Source of the DNA: JAXJQF01 sp036311285
GTDB taxonomy: Bacteria > Pseudomonadota > Gammaproteobacteria > Enterobacterales > Succinivibrionaceae
Assembly: GCA_036311285.1 (NCBI GenBank)
Contig: JAXJQF010000120.1
Span: 1-36,139 of the forward strand
DNA: 36,139 bases
Reading direction: 5' to 3'
Made by a program: the position numbers and the translations under genes. The notes below the pieces were generated by a model. The model ran no database searches. It saw only the letters and a program-made list of their open reading frames with translations, and had not been told where the DNA came from. Shown one piece after another: positions 8,091-16,868 of this stretch (the stretch's first letter is position 1; each line of letters opens with the position of its first letter).

Positions 8091-8573
8091 TTATTCAATA
8101 ATAAACAATGGTTGATCAAATTCAACAGCTGAACCGTTTTCTACTAAAATCTTCTTAACTACACCAGACTTGTCAGCAGCAATCTGATTCATCATCTTCA
8201 TTGCTTCAATGATACATACAGTATCACCTTCCTTAACTGTCTTACCTTCTTCTACAAAAGCTGGAGCTTCAGGATTTGCACTTCTATAGAATGTACCAAC
8301 CATTGGAGATTTCATCACATGACCAGACACATCTGCTTCAGCTGCTACTGGTGCAGGAGCTGCCACAGGAGCGCTTGCAATTGGAGCTGCAGCAGCAGGA
8401 GCAGCCATAGCTGGAGCAACCATTTGAGGAGCTACAGCAACAGTCTGACAAGCAACAGCAGTAGTTCTAGTAATCTTAATTACTTCTTCGCCCTGCTTAA
8501 TTTCTAATTCTGCAACATCAGAGTTTGAAACCATCTTAATTAATTTAGAAATGTTAGTAATATCTAATTCCAT
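8091..8573 (-). CDS. accB: Acetyl-CoA carboxylase, biotin carboxyl carrier protein
   Basis: Carries the biotin that AccC carboxylates and AccA/AccD discharge onto acetyl-CoA. In its 160 aa, a short N-terminal domain (about 1-35) is followed by an Ala/Pro-rich flexible linker (about 38-80) and a C-terminal biotinyl domain. That domain includes SPMVGTFYRS and the IEAMKMMN motif, whose Lys is biotinylated, and the thumb region before it (EAPAFVEEG). GGAG precedes the ATG. It is followed by accC. Confidence 0.97.
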   Translation of the reverse strand: MELDITNISKLIKMVSNSDVAELEIKQGEEVIKITRTTAVACQTVAVAPQMVAPAMAAPAAAAPIASAPVAAPAPVAAEADVSGHVMKSPMVGTFYRSANPEAPAFVEEGKTVKEGDTVCIIEAMKMMNQIAADKSGVVKKILVENGSAVEFDQPLFIIE

Positions 8574-8600
8574 AATAGTGCTTCTCCAAGCATAAATAAA

Positions 8601-9038
8601 CTATTGACAAATCTTTTTAATAGCAGATCTCAATGCAAACTCATAACCATCTGCACCAAAACCACATATAACACCGACAGCAACATCAGACAAAAATGAA
8701 TGATGTCTAAATTCTTCTCTAGCATGTACGTTAGAGATATGGATTTCATAAAAAGGAATATGAACTCCTAGTAACGCATCTCTTATAGCAACACTAGTGT
8801 GAGTAAAAGCAGCAGGATTAATAAGAATAAAATCCACTACACCCATAGCTTCATGAATCTTATTTATAATCTCAAATTCTGCATTTGATTGAAAAGCTTC
8901 TAACTCAACATTATTTTCTTTAGCAATAGATGATAAATTGCTTACAATACTATCCAAAGTTACGTTACCATAAATACCAGGTTCTCTTACTCCTAGTAAA
9001 TTTAAATTTGGACCATTTAAAACTAAAATTTTTGACAT
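8601..9038 (-). CDS. aroQ: 3-dehydroquinate dehydratase, type II
   Basis: Third step of the shikimate pathway. The 145-aa class II enzyme shows LNGPNLNLLGVREPGIYG with the catalytic Tyr, the Arg/His loop FILINPAAFTHTSVAIRDAL, and EIHISNVHAREEFRHHS. It is the first gene of the aroQ-accB-accC operon, an arrangement frequent in gammaproteobacteria. An AT-rich 97-bp stretch upstream presumably holds the promoter. Confidence 0.97.
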   Translation of the reverse strand: MSKILVLNGPNLNLLGVREPGIYGNVTLDSIVSNLSSIAKENNVELEAFQSNAEFEIINKIHEAMGVVDFILINPAAFTHTSVAIRDALLGVHIPFYEIHISNVHAREEFRHHSFLSDVAVGVICGFGADGYEFALRSAIKKICQ

Positions 9039-9135
9039 TTTTAGTATCTCTAATTTTAAAAAATTAAATTTTTACAATTTTATCAAATATTTTTACAATT
9101 TTAACCTAAAATAAGCAAATTTTCTTGTTTTTTCA

Positions 9136-10023
9136 CTAATTTAATATCATTCTTAAGTAAAAAGCATTTAAATCATGACCAAAAAACATCGCCACATATC
9201 CCATTACTGCTATATACGGACCAAACGGAATAGGCTTTGATTGATGATCCTTTGAAAAAATAATAATTAGTACACCAACAATTGCACCTAAAAACGCAGA
9301 ACCTATTATTATTAAAGGAAGCATCTTATAACCTAAAAAAGCTCCAAGACACGCTACTAGTTTAAAATCACCATAACCCATGCCTTCTTTTTTAGTAAGA
9401 AGTTTAAATACCCAGTAAAAACCCCATAACGACAAATAACCAAATACAGCACCGTAAATTGATTCTTCAACGCTCTTTACAAATACATGATCAATATTAA
9501 GTAATACACCTAACCATAACATTGGATAAATAATTTCATCAGGTATTAACATTTTATCGAAATCAATGCCACTGATTGCAATCAATGCCCATGTTAATAA
9601 CAACGCACCAACCATTTGTACAGTTGGTCCAAAATGATATGCAACAAAGAAAGATAAAACACCTGTTAATAATTCAACTACTGGATAACGTAAGGATATT
9701 TTAGACTTACAACCTTTACATTTACCACCTAAAAAGATATAACTAATGATCGGGATATTTTCCCATGCAGAAATCATATGCCCACAATTTGGACATGCCG
9801 AACGAGGAACTACTAAGTTAAAAGTTTTTCTTTCTGTCTTTTGATTTTCAGGATGAAAATACTCTTCATATTCATCCTTAAAGCTATTTTCCATCATAAT
9901 TGGTAAACGATAGATTACAACATTTAAAAAACTTCCTACCAATAAACCTAATATAGTCACATAAGTAATAAACAACCAAGGAAATTGGTTTAACATTTGC
10001 AAAATTTCAGAAATATAACTCAT
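9136..10023 (-). CDS. pilD: Type IV prepilin peptidase / N-methyltransferase
   Basis: Inner-membrane aspartyl protease that removes the short leader of type IV prepilins and methylates the new N-terminal residue. At 295 aa it has family length. After a first membrane segment, the cytoplasmic loop has two zinc pairs, CPNCGH and CKGC (about 77-107), followed by several hydrophobic segments. The catalytic Asp residues are in ISGIDFDKMLIPDE and GMGYGDFKL. It is the last gene of pilB-pilC-pilD. A terminator-like hairpin lies only 15 bp before its ATG, so its dose relative to PilB and PilC may be reduced. It should process the pilin expressed from 33562. Confidence 0.96.
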   Translation of the reverse strand: MSYISEILQMLNQFPWLFITYVTILGLLVGSFLNVVIYRLPIMMENSFKDEYEEYFHPENQKTERKTFNLVVPRSACPNCGHMISAWENIPIISYIFLGGKCKGCKSKISLRYPVVELLTGVLSFFVAYHFGPTVQMVGALLLTWALIAISGIDFDKMLIPDEIIYPMLWLGVLLNIDHVFVKSVEESIYGAVFGYLSLWGFYWVFKLLTKKEGMGYGDFKLVACLGAFLGYKMLPLIIIGSAFLGAIVGVLIIIFSKDHQSKPIPFGPYIAVMGYVAMFFGHDLNAFYLRMILN

Positions 10024-10038
10024 TTTATTTTACTCAAA

Positions 10039-10074
10039 AATAAAGGGCTTCACAGCTAAGTGAAACCCTTTATT
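10039..10074 (-). terminator. Terminator or attenuator between pilC and pilD
   Basis: A 15-bp stem with one mismatch: 10039-10053 (aataaagggcttcac) and 10060-10074 (gtgaaaccctttatt), loop agctaa. T-rich sequence follows on the minus strand. It sits between the pilC stop and the pilD ATG, leaving almost no leader for pilD. Confidence 0.7.
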
Positions 10075-10087
10075 TATTAACTTAATT

Positions 10088-11311
10088 TTACTTAATAACA
10101 CTACCCATAGAGAAGATAGGTAAGTACATCGCAATTACCAAGCTACCGATAATCACACCTAGAACAACCATGATTAACGGTTCAAGCATTGATGACAAAC
10201 CATCTACAGCATCATCAACTTCTTGTTGATAAATATTTGACACCTTGTTTAACATTGAATCAAGTGAACCAGCTTCTTCACCGATCATAACCATTTGGTT
10301 CATCATCGGAGGGAAAATTTGAGTCGCTCTCATCGCTGCATTTAATTGCATACCACCCATTACATCTAAACGAATATCTAATATAGCATTAGTATACTTA
10401 GCATTACCCGCAGCACCAGCAGCTGAAACCAACGCTTCAACTAATGGAATACCTGCAGTAAATGTTGTTGCTAATGTTGAAGCAAAACGAGCTAAACATC
10501 CCTTTTCTAAAATATTACCAATTACTGGAATATTTAATAATGCCATATCAACATTATCGTGGAATGATTGATTTCTCTTATATGTAAACATAAAGCCCCA
10601 TCCACCGATAATTAGTACTGCTAATATTATCATCCAATACGATTGCATGAATCGAGACAATTCAACTATAAATTGTGTAAACGCTGGCAACTCGGCACCA
10701 AAGCCCTTAAACATTTCTTCAAATTGAGGTACAACATATATTAACAAGATACCTGTTACTAATGCAGCAACAATCATAATTACGATAGGATACATCAAAG
10801 CCTTCTTTATCTTTGACTTTAACGCTTCACCCTTTTCTTTATATGTTGCAATCTGATCATAAATCTTTTCAAGCGCACCAGAAGCTTCCCCTGCTGCTAT
10901 CAAATCGCAATACAACTTATCAAAATACAAAGGATGCTTTCTTAAAGCTTGATGATAAGCAGTACCACTTGATACATCTTCACATATTGAAGATAACAAT
11001 TTACGCATTGAAATTTTATCATGGCTCTGTGCTAATAATTCAATAGATTGAACTAAAGGTACACCCGCTGATAACATTGTCGTAATCTGTCTAGACAACG
11101 TTGCAATATCAACTGGTTTAATCTTAGGACCATCGCCAAATAAATCTTTATACTCTTTGATAGTAATGATTTTTACATTAAGCTTACGTAGTTCTGATCT
11201 TACGATATCAACACTACGAGCACACATAAATCCGCCGACCTTTTTTCCTTTACGGTTTATACCGGCCCACTTATAGTTTATAAACTCTTTTTTCTTGGTT
11301 GTAACAGCCAT
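10088..11311 (-). CDS. pilC: Type IV pilus inner-membrane platform protein PilC
   Basis: Polytopic platform that links the PilB motor to the growing pilus. Its 407 aa contain two GspF/PilC repeats: the first with RQITTMLSAGVPLVQSIELL (about 92-111) and the second with ARFASTLATTFTAGIPLVEAL (about 270-290). Three hydrophobic segments follow or separate them, at about 172-197, 225-245 and near the C-terminus (PLIMVVLGVIIGSLVIAMYL). AAGGA lies upstream of the ATG. It starts 15 bp after pilB and ends before the attenuator-like hairpin. Confidence 0.96.
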   Translation of the reverse strand: MAVTTKKKEFINYKWAGINRKGKKVGGFMCARSVDIVRSELRKLNVKIITIKEYKDLFGDGPKIKPVDIATLSRQITTMLSAGVPLVQSIELLAQSHDKISMRKLLSSICEDVSSGTAYHQALRKHPLYFDKLYCDLIAAGEASGALEKIYDQIATYKEKGEALKSKIKKALMYPIVIMIVAALVTGILLIYVVPQFEEMFKGFGAELPAFTQFIVELSRFMQSYWMIILAVLIIGGWGFMFTYKRNQSFHDNVDMALLNIPVIGNILEKGCLARFASTLATTFTAGIPLVEALVSAAGAAGNAKYTNAILDIRLDVMGGMQLNAAMRATQIFPPMMNQMVMIGEEAGSLDSMLNKVSNIYQQEVDDAVDGLSSMLEPLIMVVLGVIIGSLVIAMYLPIFSMGSVIK

Positions 11312-11326
11312 ATGCTATCCTTGCTT

Positions 11327-13108
11327 TTAACCCGAGGTTACACGTAATACTTCTTGTAAGCTCGTAATACCCTTAGCCACTTTCTTAAGACCTGATTTAC
11401 GTAAAGGAACCATACCTTCCTCTTCAGCCGCCTTAGCAATTTCAAGTGAATTAGCACCTTGCATTATCATCATTGCTAAACGCTCAGACATTACAAAGAT
11501 CTCATATATGCCTACACGACCCTTGTAACCACCGGAACACTTTGAACATCCTTCTGGATTGTTAGTGTATATATTCATCCCTTTATCTATATCTTCTTGA
11601 GTATAACCTAATTTTAGTAATTCTTGCTCTGGAACTGTTTCAGATATCTTACATTCGTCACATAATTTTCTAGCAAGACGTTGAGCCATGATTAATGTAA
11701 CAGATGAAGCTATATTAAACCCAGGTACCCCCATGTTAATCAAACGAGTTAATGTTTCTGGAGCTGAGTTAGTATGAAGTGTTGATAATACTAAGTGACC
11801 TGTTTGAGCCGCCTTAATAGCTATTTCAGCCGTCTCAAGGTCACGAATTTCCCCTACCATCACAACATCAGGGTCCTGACGAAGGAACGCTCTTAAGGCG
11901 CTAGCGAAAGTCAAACCAGCCTTTGTGTTAATCTGAACCTGATTAATCCCTTCCAAGTTAATTTCAACAGGATCTTCGGCTGTTGAAATATTCGTTTCTT
12001 CATCATTAAGAATACTTAAGCCAGTATATAACGAAACTGTTTTACCAGAACCTGTAGGACCTGTTACAAGAATAAGTCCTTGTGGCTTACTTAAAGCTCC
12101 TAAATACTTAGCCTTTTGCTCTTCTTCATAACCTAAAATATTAATATCAAGGTTTGCCGCAGATGAATCTAGAATACGCATTACTATTTTTTCACCCCAA
12201 AGTGTTGGTAATGTATTAACACGCATATCCATATCTTTTGTAGCAGATAACTTTAGCTTTATACGACCGTCCTGAGGAACACGTCTTTCTGCGATATCCA
12301 AACGAGACATAACCTTAATTCTCGCAGAAATCTTTTCCTTTAAAGACACAGGAACAGTGGCAACAGTTTTTAAAACACCATCTATACGAAATCTTACACG
12401 ATATTTCTTTTCATAAGGTTCGAAATGTAAGTCAGATGCTCTCATTTTAATTGAATCCATAAGCATCTTATTAACAAACTTAACTACTGGAGCATCGTCA
12501 TTTGTATCTGATTCGGCTTGTGAAGTTCCAGGATCATCACCTTGAGGATCATCATCTAATACAAATTCTTCTGAATCTAATCCAGCAAGAGAATCTGTTG
12601 CATCCTTAAATACATCTGAAATACACTTTTGAAGGATAGGGTCTTCCGCAATTAGAATATCAACCCTTTTAATACCATATTTTTGTTTATAGAAATTTTC
12701 AACGTCAAATACATTAGAACAATCTGACATTAAAACTACTAATCCAAATCGTCCTGATAAATCCTTATCATACATTATCGGCAATGCATGAAATTGGCAT
12801 ACTACATCATAATCTAGTTCAAAGCCTTCGATACCTCTAAAACGGTCATCGGCCAAAGATGCTACTGTTTCAGGAAAGTTAGCAGGAACGACATTATAGC
12901 CATAACAATCAGACATTATATCAGCAACATTTTTTGCAGAAACAATATTCTTGTTTATAACATAACTAACTATTGCAATCTGTTCAGACTTAGCTTCAGA
13001 TATTACCTTCTTTATAGTTTCTTCATCACGTAGTCCATCACTGTTTCTAAAAAAATTATGATTATAAAGAAGATTAATTATCCCTGTACTCTTGGAAAAC
13101 TTAGCCAT
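11327..13108 (-). CDS. pilB: Type IV pilus extension ATPase PilB
   Basis: Cytoplasmic hexameric ATPase of the GspE/PilB family that powers pilus polymerisation. Its 593 aa hold an N-terminal MshEN-like region (about 1-150) and an acidic linker (about 180-205). The ATPase core follows: Walker A GPTGSGKT near residue 350, Asp box AEDPVEI, Walker B-type DPDVVMVGEIRD and the His-box GHLVLSTLHTN. The C-terminal zinc motif is CDEC...CSKC before GGYKGRVGIYE. It is first in pilB-pilC-pilD. No retraction ATPase (pilT) is in the window. Confidence 0.96.
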   Translation of the reverse strand: MAKFSKSTGIINLLYNHNFFRNSDGLRDEETIKKVISEAKSEQIAIVSYVINKNIVSAKNVADIMSDCYGYNVVPANFPETVASLADDRFRGIEGFELDYDVVCQFHALPIMYDKDLSGRFGLVVLMSDCSNVFDVENFYKQKYGIKRVDILIAEDPILQKCISDVFKDATDSLAGLDSEEFVLDDDPQGDDPGTSQAESDTNDDAPVVKFVNKMLMDSIKMRASDLHFEPYEKKYRVRFRIDGVLKTVATVPVSLKEKISARIKVMSRLDIAERRVPQDGRIKLKLSATKDMDMRVNTLPTLWGEKIVMRILDSSAANLDINILGYEEEQKAKYLGALSKPQGLILVTGPTGSGKTVSLYTGLSILNDEETNISTAEDPVEINLEGINQVQINTKAGLTFASALRAFLRQDPDVVMVGEIRDLETAEIAIKAAQTGHLVLSTLHTNSAPETLTRLINMGVPGFNIASSVTLIMAQRLARKLCDECKISETVPEQELLKLGYTQEDIDKGMNIYTNNPEGCSKCSGGYKGRVGIYEIFVMSERLAMMIMQGANSLEIAKAAEEEGMVPLRKSGLKKVAKGITSLQEVLRVTSG

Positions 13109-13342
13109 TTAAAACCTCTTATAATTTCCCTGGTTTTTACATAAGCCATCATATGCTTAGATAATTTTAATTATAATAAAGTATATCAGAATTATCAAAA
13201 TATACTCACATTTCAAACCTTAAAACTAAACTACCATACATAAATATAATACATGATTTTTTTAGAAGAAAACTAAACACATCGTCAAAATGTTACAACT
13301 ATCATTTTAATTTAATTATAAAATCTGTTTAAAGGAGCTTTT

Positions 13343-15052
13343 ATGACTACAACCAATAAAACTCTTAACTTTATTAATCCTTTTTATAATAATTATTATC
13401 AAATTGAAAATTTTAGCCTTTTAAATCAACATTCCTTTACAATCAAATCATGCTATCCCCAAGTAATCAAGACCCCATATAGCAATACAATCATACTTTT
13501 AAATCAATTTATTACACCTAATCTTTGCTTTGCAGAAGGCAAAGACAACTTAAAAGATTTCATTATCATCAGTAATCATTCGTTTATAGAGGAAAAATTA
13601 TTTTCATTACATAAAGGACTACTACTTCCGTCCTCGTTAACCAAAACATCTTTTTCTCAAGACACTAAAAAAACAACTGTTACAGAAGGATGCAATAATG
13701 TTATATATTCATCAGCCTCAATATCTTCTAATTTTAAAAACTCTTCGATAGATTTAAAAAGTGATATTATTTTAGAAAACAGTAATCATTTCTCTATAAC
13801 TCAAACAATTCACTATTTAACAGAACATTTCACAACATTACTGCACAACATTTCAGAAAAAATAGAATCAATACTAGAATTTTTCAACACTCTTGGCTAT
13901 CTTAAAAACAATCAAGAGTTATTCTTAAATATTAATAACTTCAAACGTCCTTGTAAAACTAAAAGTAATCAGAAACTTTATTCACTTAATAAAACAAGCA
14001 TCGAAATTGATAATTCTTTAACCGAACCAAAAAATGTATTAGAAACACTAGATGTGTTAAACAACAATAAGACCAAAACTACAAACTCTTCTGATACTTC
14101 ACTACTTTCAATTAATGATATTCTTGAAATATTTAAAGCAAACAATGAATTATCCACAAACTCCTTAAGAAATTATAAGCTTGCAATTAACAAATTTGCC
14201 CCAAATTTATCAGACAAACCTTTTACAATACAGTTATACAATAAAATCCTAGAGAACATTAATGAATGTAAAAACCTTGTCAACAAGAATAAAATAAAAT
14301 CGACAACTTTTAACCTATACATAAAACTAATTAGAAAAATAATAGAATCAGCTTTTTCTAAGAATAAACTTAAATACAATTCTCTAGACGAACTAAACAA
14401 TTTTATATATCAAAAGGCAGACAATACTCCTAGAAAAGCATTAGACTGTGAAAATTTTATTAACATCACTGAAGCTAAGACCAAATATCAAAGATTTTTA
14501 AAAAAACTATATAAAACCAATAGTCTGGCACATTTTAAACTATGGCTAATTCATGCTATTTTATGCACTCGAAAAAACGAAACAATCCAAGTGATTAAGA
14601 ATTTTCAAAAGGGAGCAAAAACAGTAGATATTAAAACAAAATGCCAAAGTAAATTCACAATCCCTATAACCCCAATTGTTGCAAAATTAATAAATGACAT
14701 AAAAGATTGGATAACATCTAAAACAGATAGAACTGCAAGTGAGTATATTTACCAATCAATACCTAGAGGATATAAAAGACTGATAAGTCCTCATGGAACA
14801 AGAGCTCTATTTAGAACCATTATTGAACTCCTTAACGTTAAGGAAAGTTTCGAAGTAAAAGAAGCTTACCTTAACCACAATGTATTGAACAAAGTACAAG
14901 GAGCATATATGAGAAACAACTACCTTGAAAGAAGAGAAAAAATTGAAAGAAAATGGGAAAACTGGCTCTTAAATCTACTAGGAAAGGACATAATAACAAC
15001 ACTAAATTTCTCAGCCTCTACTTTCACTTGGAAACAAAAGATTAAATTGTAA
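13343..15052 (+). CDS. Tyrosine recombinase / phage-type integrase with a long N-terminal extension
   Basis: Predicted site-specific DNA recombinase of 569 aa. The C-terminal catalytic domain shows the expected residues in order: Arg410 (TRKNE), a Lys near 431-437, His484-x-x-Arg487 (PHGTR), His512 (LNHN) and nucleophile Tyr522 (GAYMRN). The ending, YLERREKIERKWENWL, resembles P4-type integrases. Residues about 265-365 look like the helical core-binding domain. The first 260 residues are Asn/Ser/Lys/Thr-rich and not recognised; integrases of this class are usually near 400 aa. AAAGGAG lies at the ideal distance from the ATG. No tRNA, att duplication or phage gene is nearby; the flanks are pilB and glyA. 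It is divergent from pilBCD, so a role in pilin switching is possible but unproven. Confidence 0.85.
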   Translation: MTTTNKTLNFINPFYNNYYQIENFSLLNQHSFTIKSCYPQVIKTPYSNTIILLNQFITPNLCFAEGKDNLKDFIIISNHSFIEEKLFSLHKGLLLPSSLTKTSFSQDTKKTTVTEGCNNVIYSSASISSNFKNSSIDLKSDIILENSNHFSITQTIHYLTEHFTTLLHNISEKIESILEFFNTLGYLKNNQELFLNINNFKRPCKTKSNQKLYSLNKTSIEIDNSLTEPKNVLETLDVLNNNKTKTTNSSDTSLLSINDILEIFKANNELSTNSLRNYKLAINKFAPNLSDKPFTIQLYNKILENINECKNLVNKNKIKSTTFNLYIKLIRKIIESAFSKNKLKYNSLDELNNFIYQKADNTPRKALDCENFINITEAKTKYQRFLKKLYKTNSLAHFKLWLIHAILCTRKNETIQVIKNFQKGAKTVDIKTKCQSKFTIPITPIVAKLINDIKDWITSKTDRTASEYIYQSIPRGYKRLISPHGTRALFRTIIELLNVKESFEVKEAYLNHNVLNKVQGAYMRNNYLERREKIERKWENWLLNLLGKDIITTLNFSASTFTWKQKIKL

Positions 15053-15345
15053 AAATTAACGACAAATAGAACGCTTTAACAAATTACAAACTTTTATAAA
15101 ACACAATTTTTAATGTCATTCATCTCAAAATCTCAGCAACGACTCATTCAAATATATAAGTTTGTATGTAAGACAATATATAACAGCATTTAGCAGCACT
15201 ATTTGACTAAATATAACAAGTTCTTTACAAGAACTATAACAGACAAGAGAATGTGCAAAATATTTAATTTTTACTATTATTTTTTTTAATTAGTAGTAAA
15301 ATATCACATATCTTTTTTTACTTTATTGATTATCGGAGAGTTTCC

Positions 15346-16602
15346 ATGCTTAACAAAGCACAAAATATTGCTTCATATGATCCTGAATTATGGGCTGCAA
15401 TCAGCAACGAAAACACACGTCAAGAAGAACATATTGAATTAATAGCTTCAGAAAACTACACAAGCAAATGTGTAATGGAAGCTCAAGGTTCTCAATTAAC
15501 TAACAAGTACGCAGAAGGTTACCCAGCTAAGAGATACTATGGTGGTTGTGAACATGTGGACGCGATCGAAACTTTAGCTATAGAAAGAGCTAAGCAATTA
15601 TTCGGTGCTGACTACGCAAATGTACAACCTCACTCTGGTTCACAAGCAAATGCAGCTGTTTACATGGCTTTAGTTCAACCAGGTGATACTGTGATGGGTA
15701 TGAGTTTAGCACATGGTGGTCACTTAACTCACGGTGCAAAGGTTAGTTTCTCTGGTAAGATCTACAACTCTGTACAATACGGTGTAGATGCTAACGGCAA
15801 CATTGACTATGATGACGTTTTAAAGATGGCTAAAGAATGTCAACCAAAAATGATTGTTGCAGGTTTCTCAGCTTACAGCGGTATCGTTGATTGGGCTAAA
15901 ATGAGAGAAATCGCTGACGAAGTTGGTGCATACTTATTCGTAGATATGGCTCACGTTGCTGGTTTAGTTGCAGCTGGTTTATACCCAAATCCATTACCAT
16001 ACGCTCACGTAGTAACTTCTACAACTCACAAGACTTTAGGTGGTCCAAGAGGTGGAATCATTTTATCAAGCATTAAAGATGAAGAAATCTACAAGAAGTT
16101 AAACTCTGCGATTTTCCCTGGTTCACAAGGTGGTCCTTTAATGCACATCATCGCAGCTAAGGCTGTTGCATTCAAGGAAGCATTAGAACCTTCATACAAG
16201 GAATACCAAGCTCAAATAATTAAGAACGCTAAGGCAATGTGTGATGTATTCATTGAACGCGGTTACAAGATTGTTTCAGGTGGTACGCACGACCACTTAT
16301 TCTTAGTTGATTTAATCGACAAGGAATACTCAGGTAAAGATGCTGACGCTGCTTTAGGTCGTGCAAACATTACAGTAAACAAAAACTCTGTTCCTAACGA
16401 CCCACGTTCTCCATTCGTTACTTCAGGATTAAGAATTGGTACTCCTGCTGCTACTCGCAGAGGTTTCAAGGAAGCAGAAATCAAGGAATTAGCTTCATGG
16501 ATGTGCGATATCCTAGACAATATGGGCAACAAACAAGTTGAACAAGAAGTTAAGGAAAAAGTAATCGCTTTATGTAAGAAATTCCCAGTTTACGCTAAGT
16601 AA
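15346..16602 (+). CDS. glyA: Serine hydroxymethyltransferase
   Basis: PLP enzyme interconverting serine and glycine and charging tetrahydrofolate with one-carbon units. At 418 aa it has full length. Motifs include IELIASENYTS, TNKYAEGYPAKRYYGGCE, QPHSGSQANAAVY, DMAHVAGLVAAG and VVTSTTHKTLGGPRGG, in which the Lys binds PLP. GGAG precedes the ATG. Its codon use is visibly more selective than its neighbours (many GGT, GCT, AAG and TTA codons), as expected for a highly expressed gene. It is monocistronic with a strong terminator. Confidence 0.98.
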   Translation: MLNKAQNIASYDPELWAAISNENTRQEEHIELIASENYTSKCVMEAQGSQLTNKYAEGYPAKRYYGGCEHVDAIETLAIERAKQLFGADYANVQPHSGSQANAAVYMALVQPGDTVMGMSLAHGGHLTHGAKVSFSGKIYNSVQYGVDANGNIDYDDVLKMAKECQPKMIVAGFSAYSGIVDWAKMREIADEVGAYLFVDMAHVAGLVAAGLYPNPLPYAHVVTSTTHKTLGGPRGGIILSSIKDEEIYKKLNSAIFPGSQGGPLMHIIAAKAVAFKEALEPSYKEYQAQIIKNAKAMCDVFIERGYKIVSGGTHDHLFLVDLIDKEYSGKDADAALGRANITVNKNSVPNDPRSPFVTSGLRIGTPAATRRGFKEAEIKELASWMCDILDNMGNKQVEQEVKEKVIALCKKFPVYAK

Positions 16603-16619
16603 TCTAGAACACTTCAAAG

Positions 16620-16649
16620 AAGGCTCTATAAAATAGAGCCTTTTTTTAT
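16620..16649 (+). terminator. Rho-independent terminator after glyA
   Basis: A 10-bp stem, aaggctctat (16620-16629) with atagagcctt (16633-16642), and a 3-nt loop. A run of T follows, 17 bp after the glyA stop. Confidence 0.9.
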
Positions 16650-16868
16650 TTTATTCACTTTTACATTCTTAATCTTTTACATCAAAAACAAGTCTTAACA
16701 CTTACTTAATCTATGTCAATTTTAGTAGTTTGCATTTGCGTAACATACTAAATAAGTATAAAATATAGTAAATTTTTGTTACTTTATTATTTTAAAAAAT
16801 AAATAATTTTTATAATTGATTTAAGTTAATAAAAACCAGCATTATTATTTGTCTTTTTTTCGTTTTTA

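Noticed and set aside
13343..15052. Recombinase as the marker of a prophage or genomic island
   Set aside because: The flanks are core genes (pilB and glyA); no tRNA, phage gene or direct att repeat was seen.
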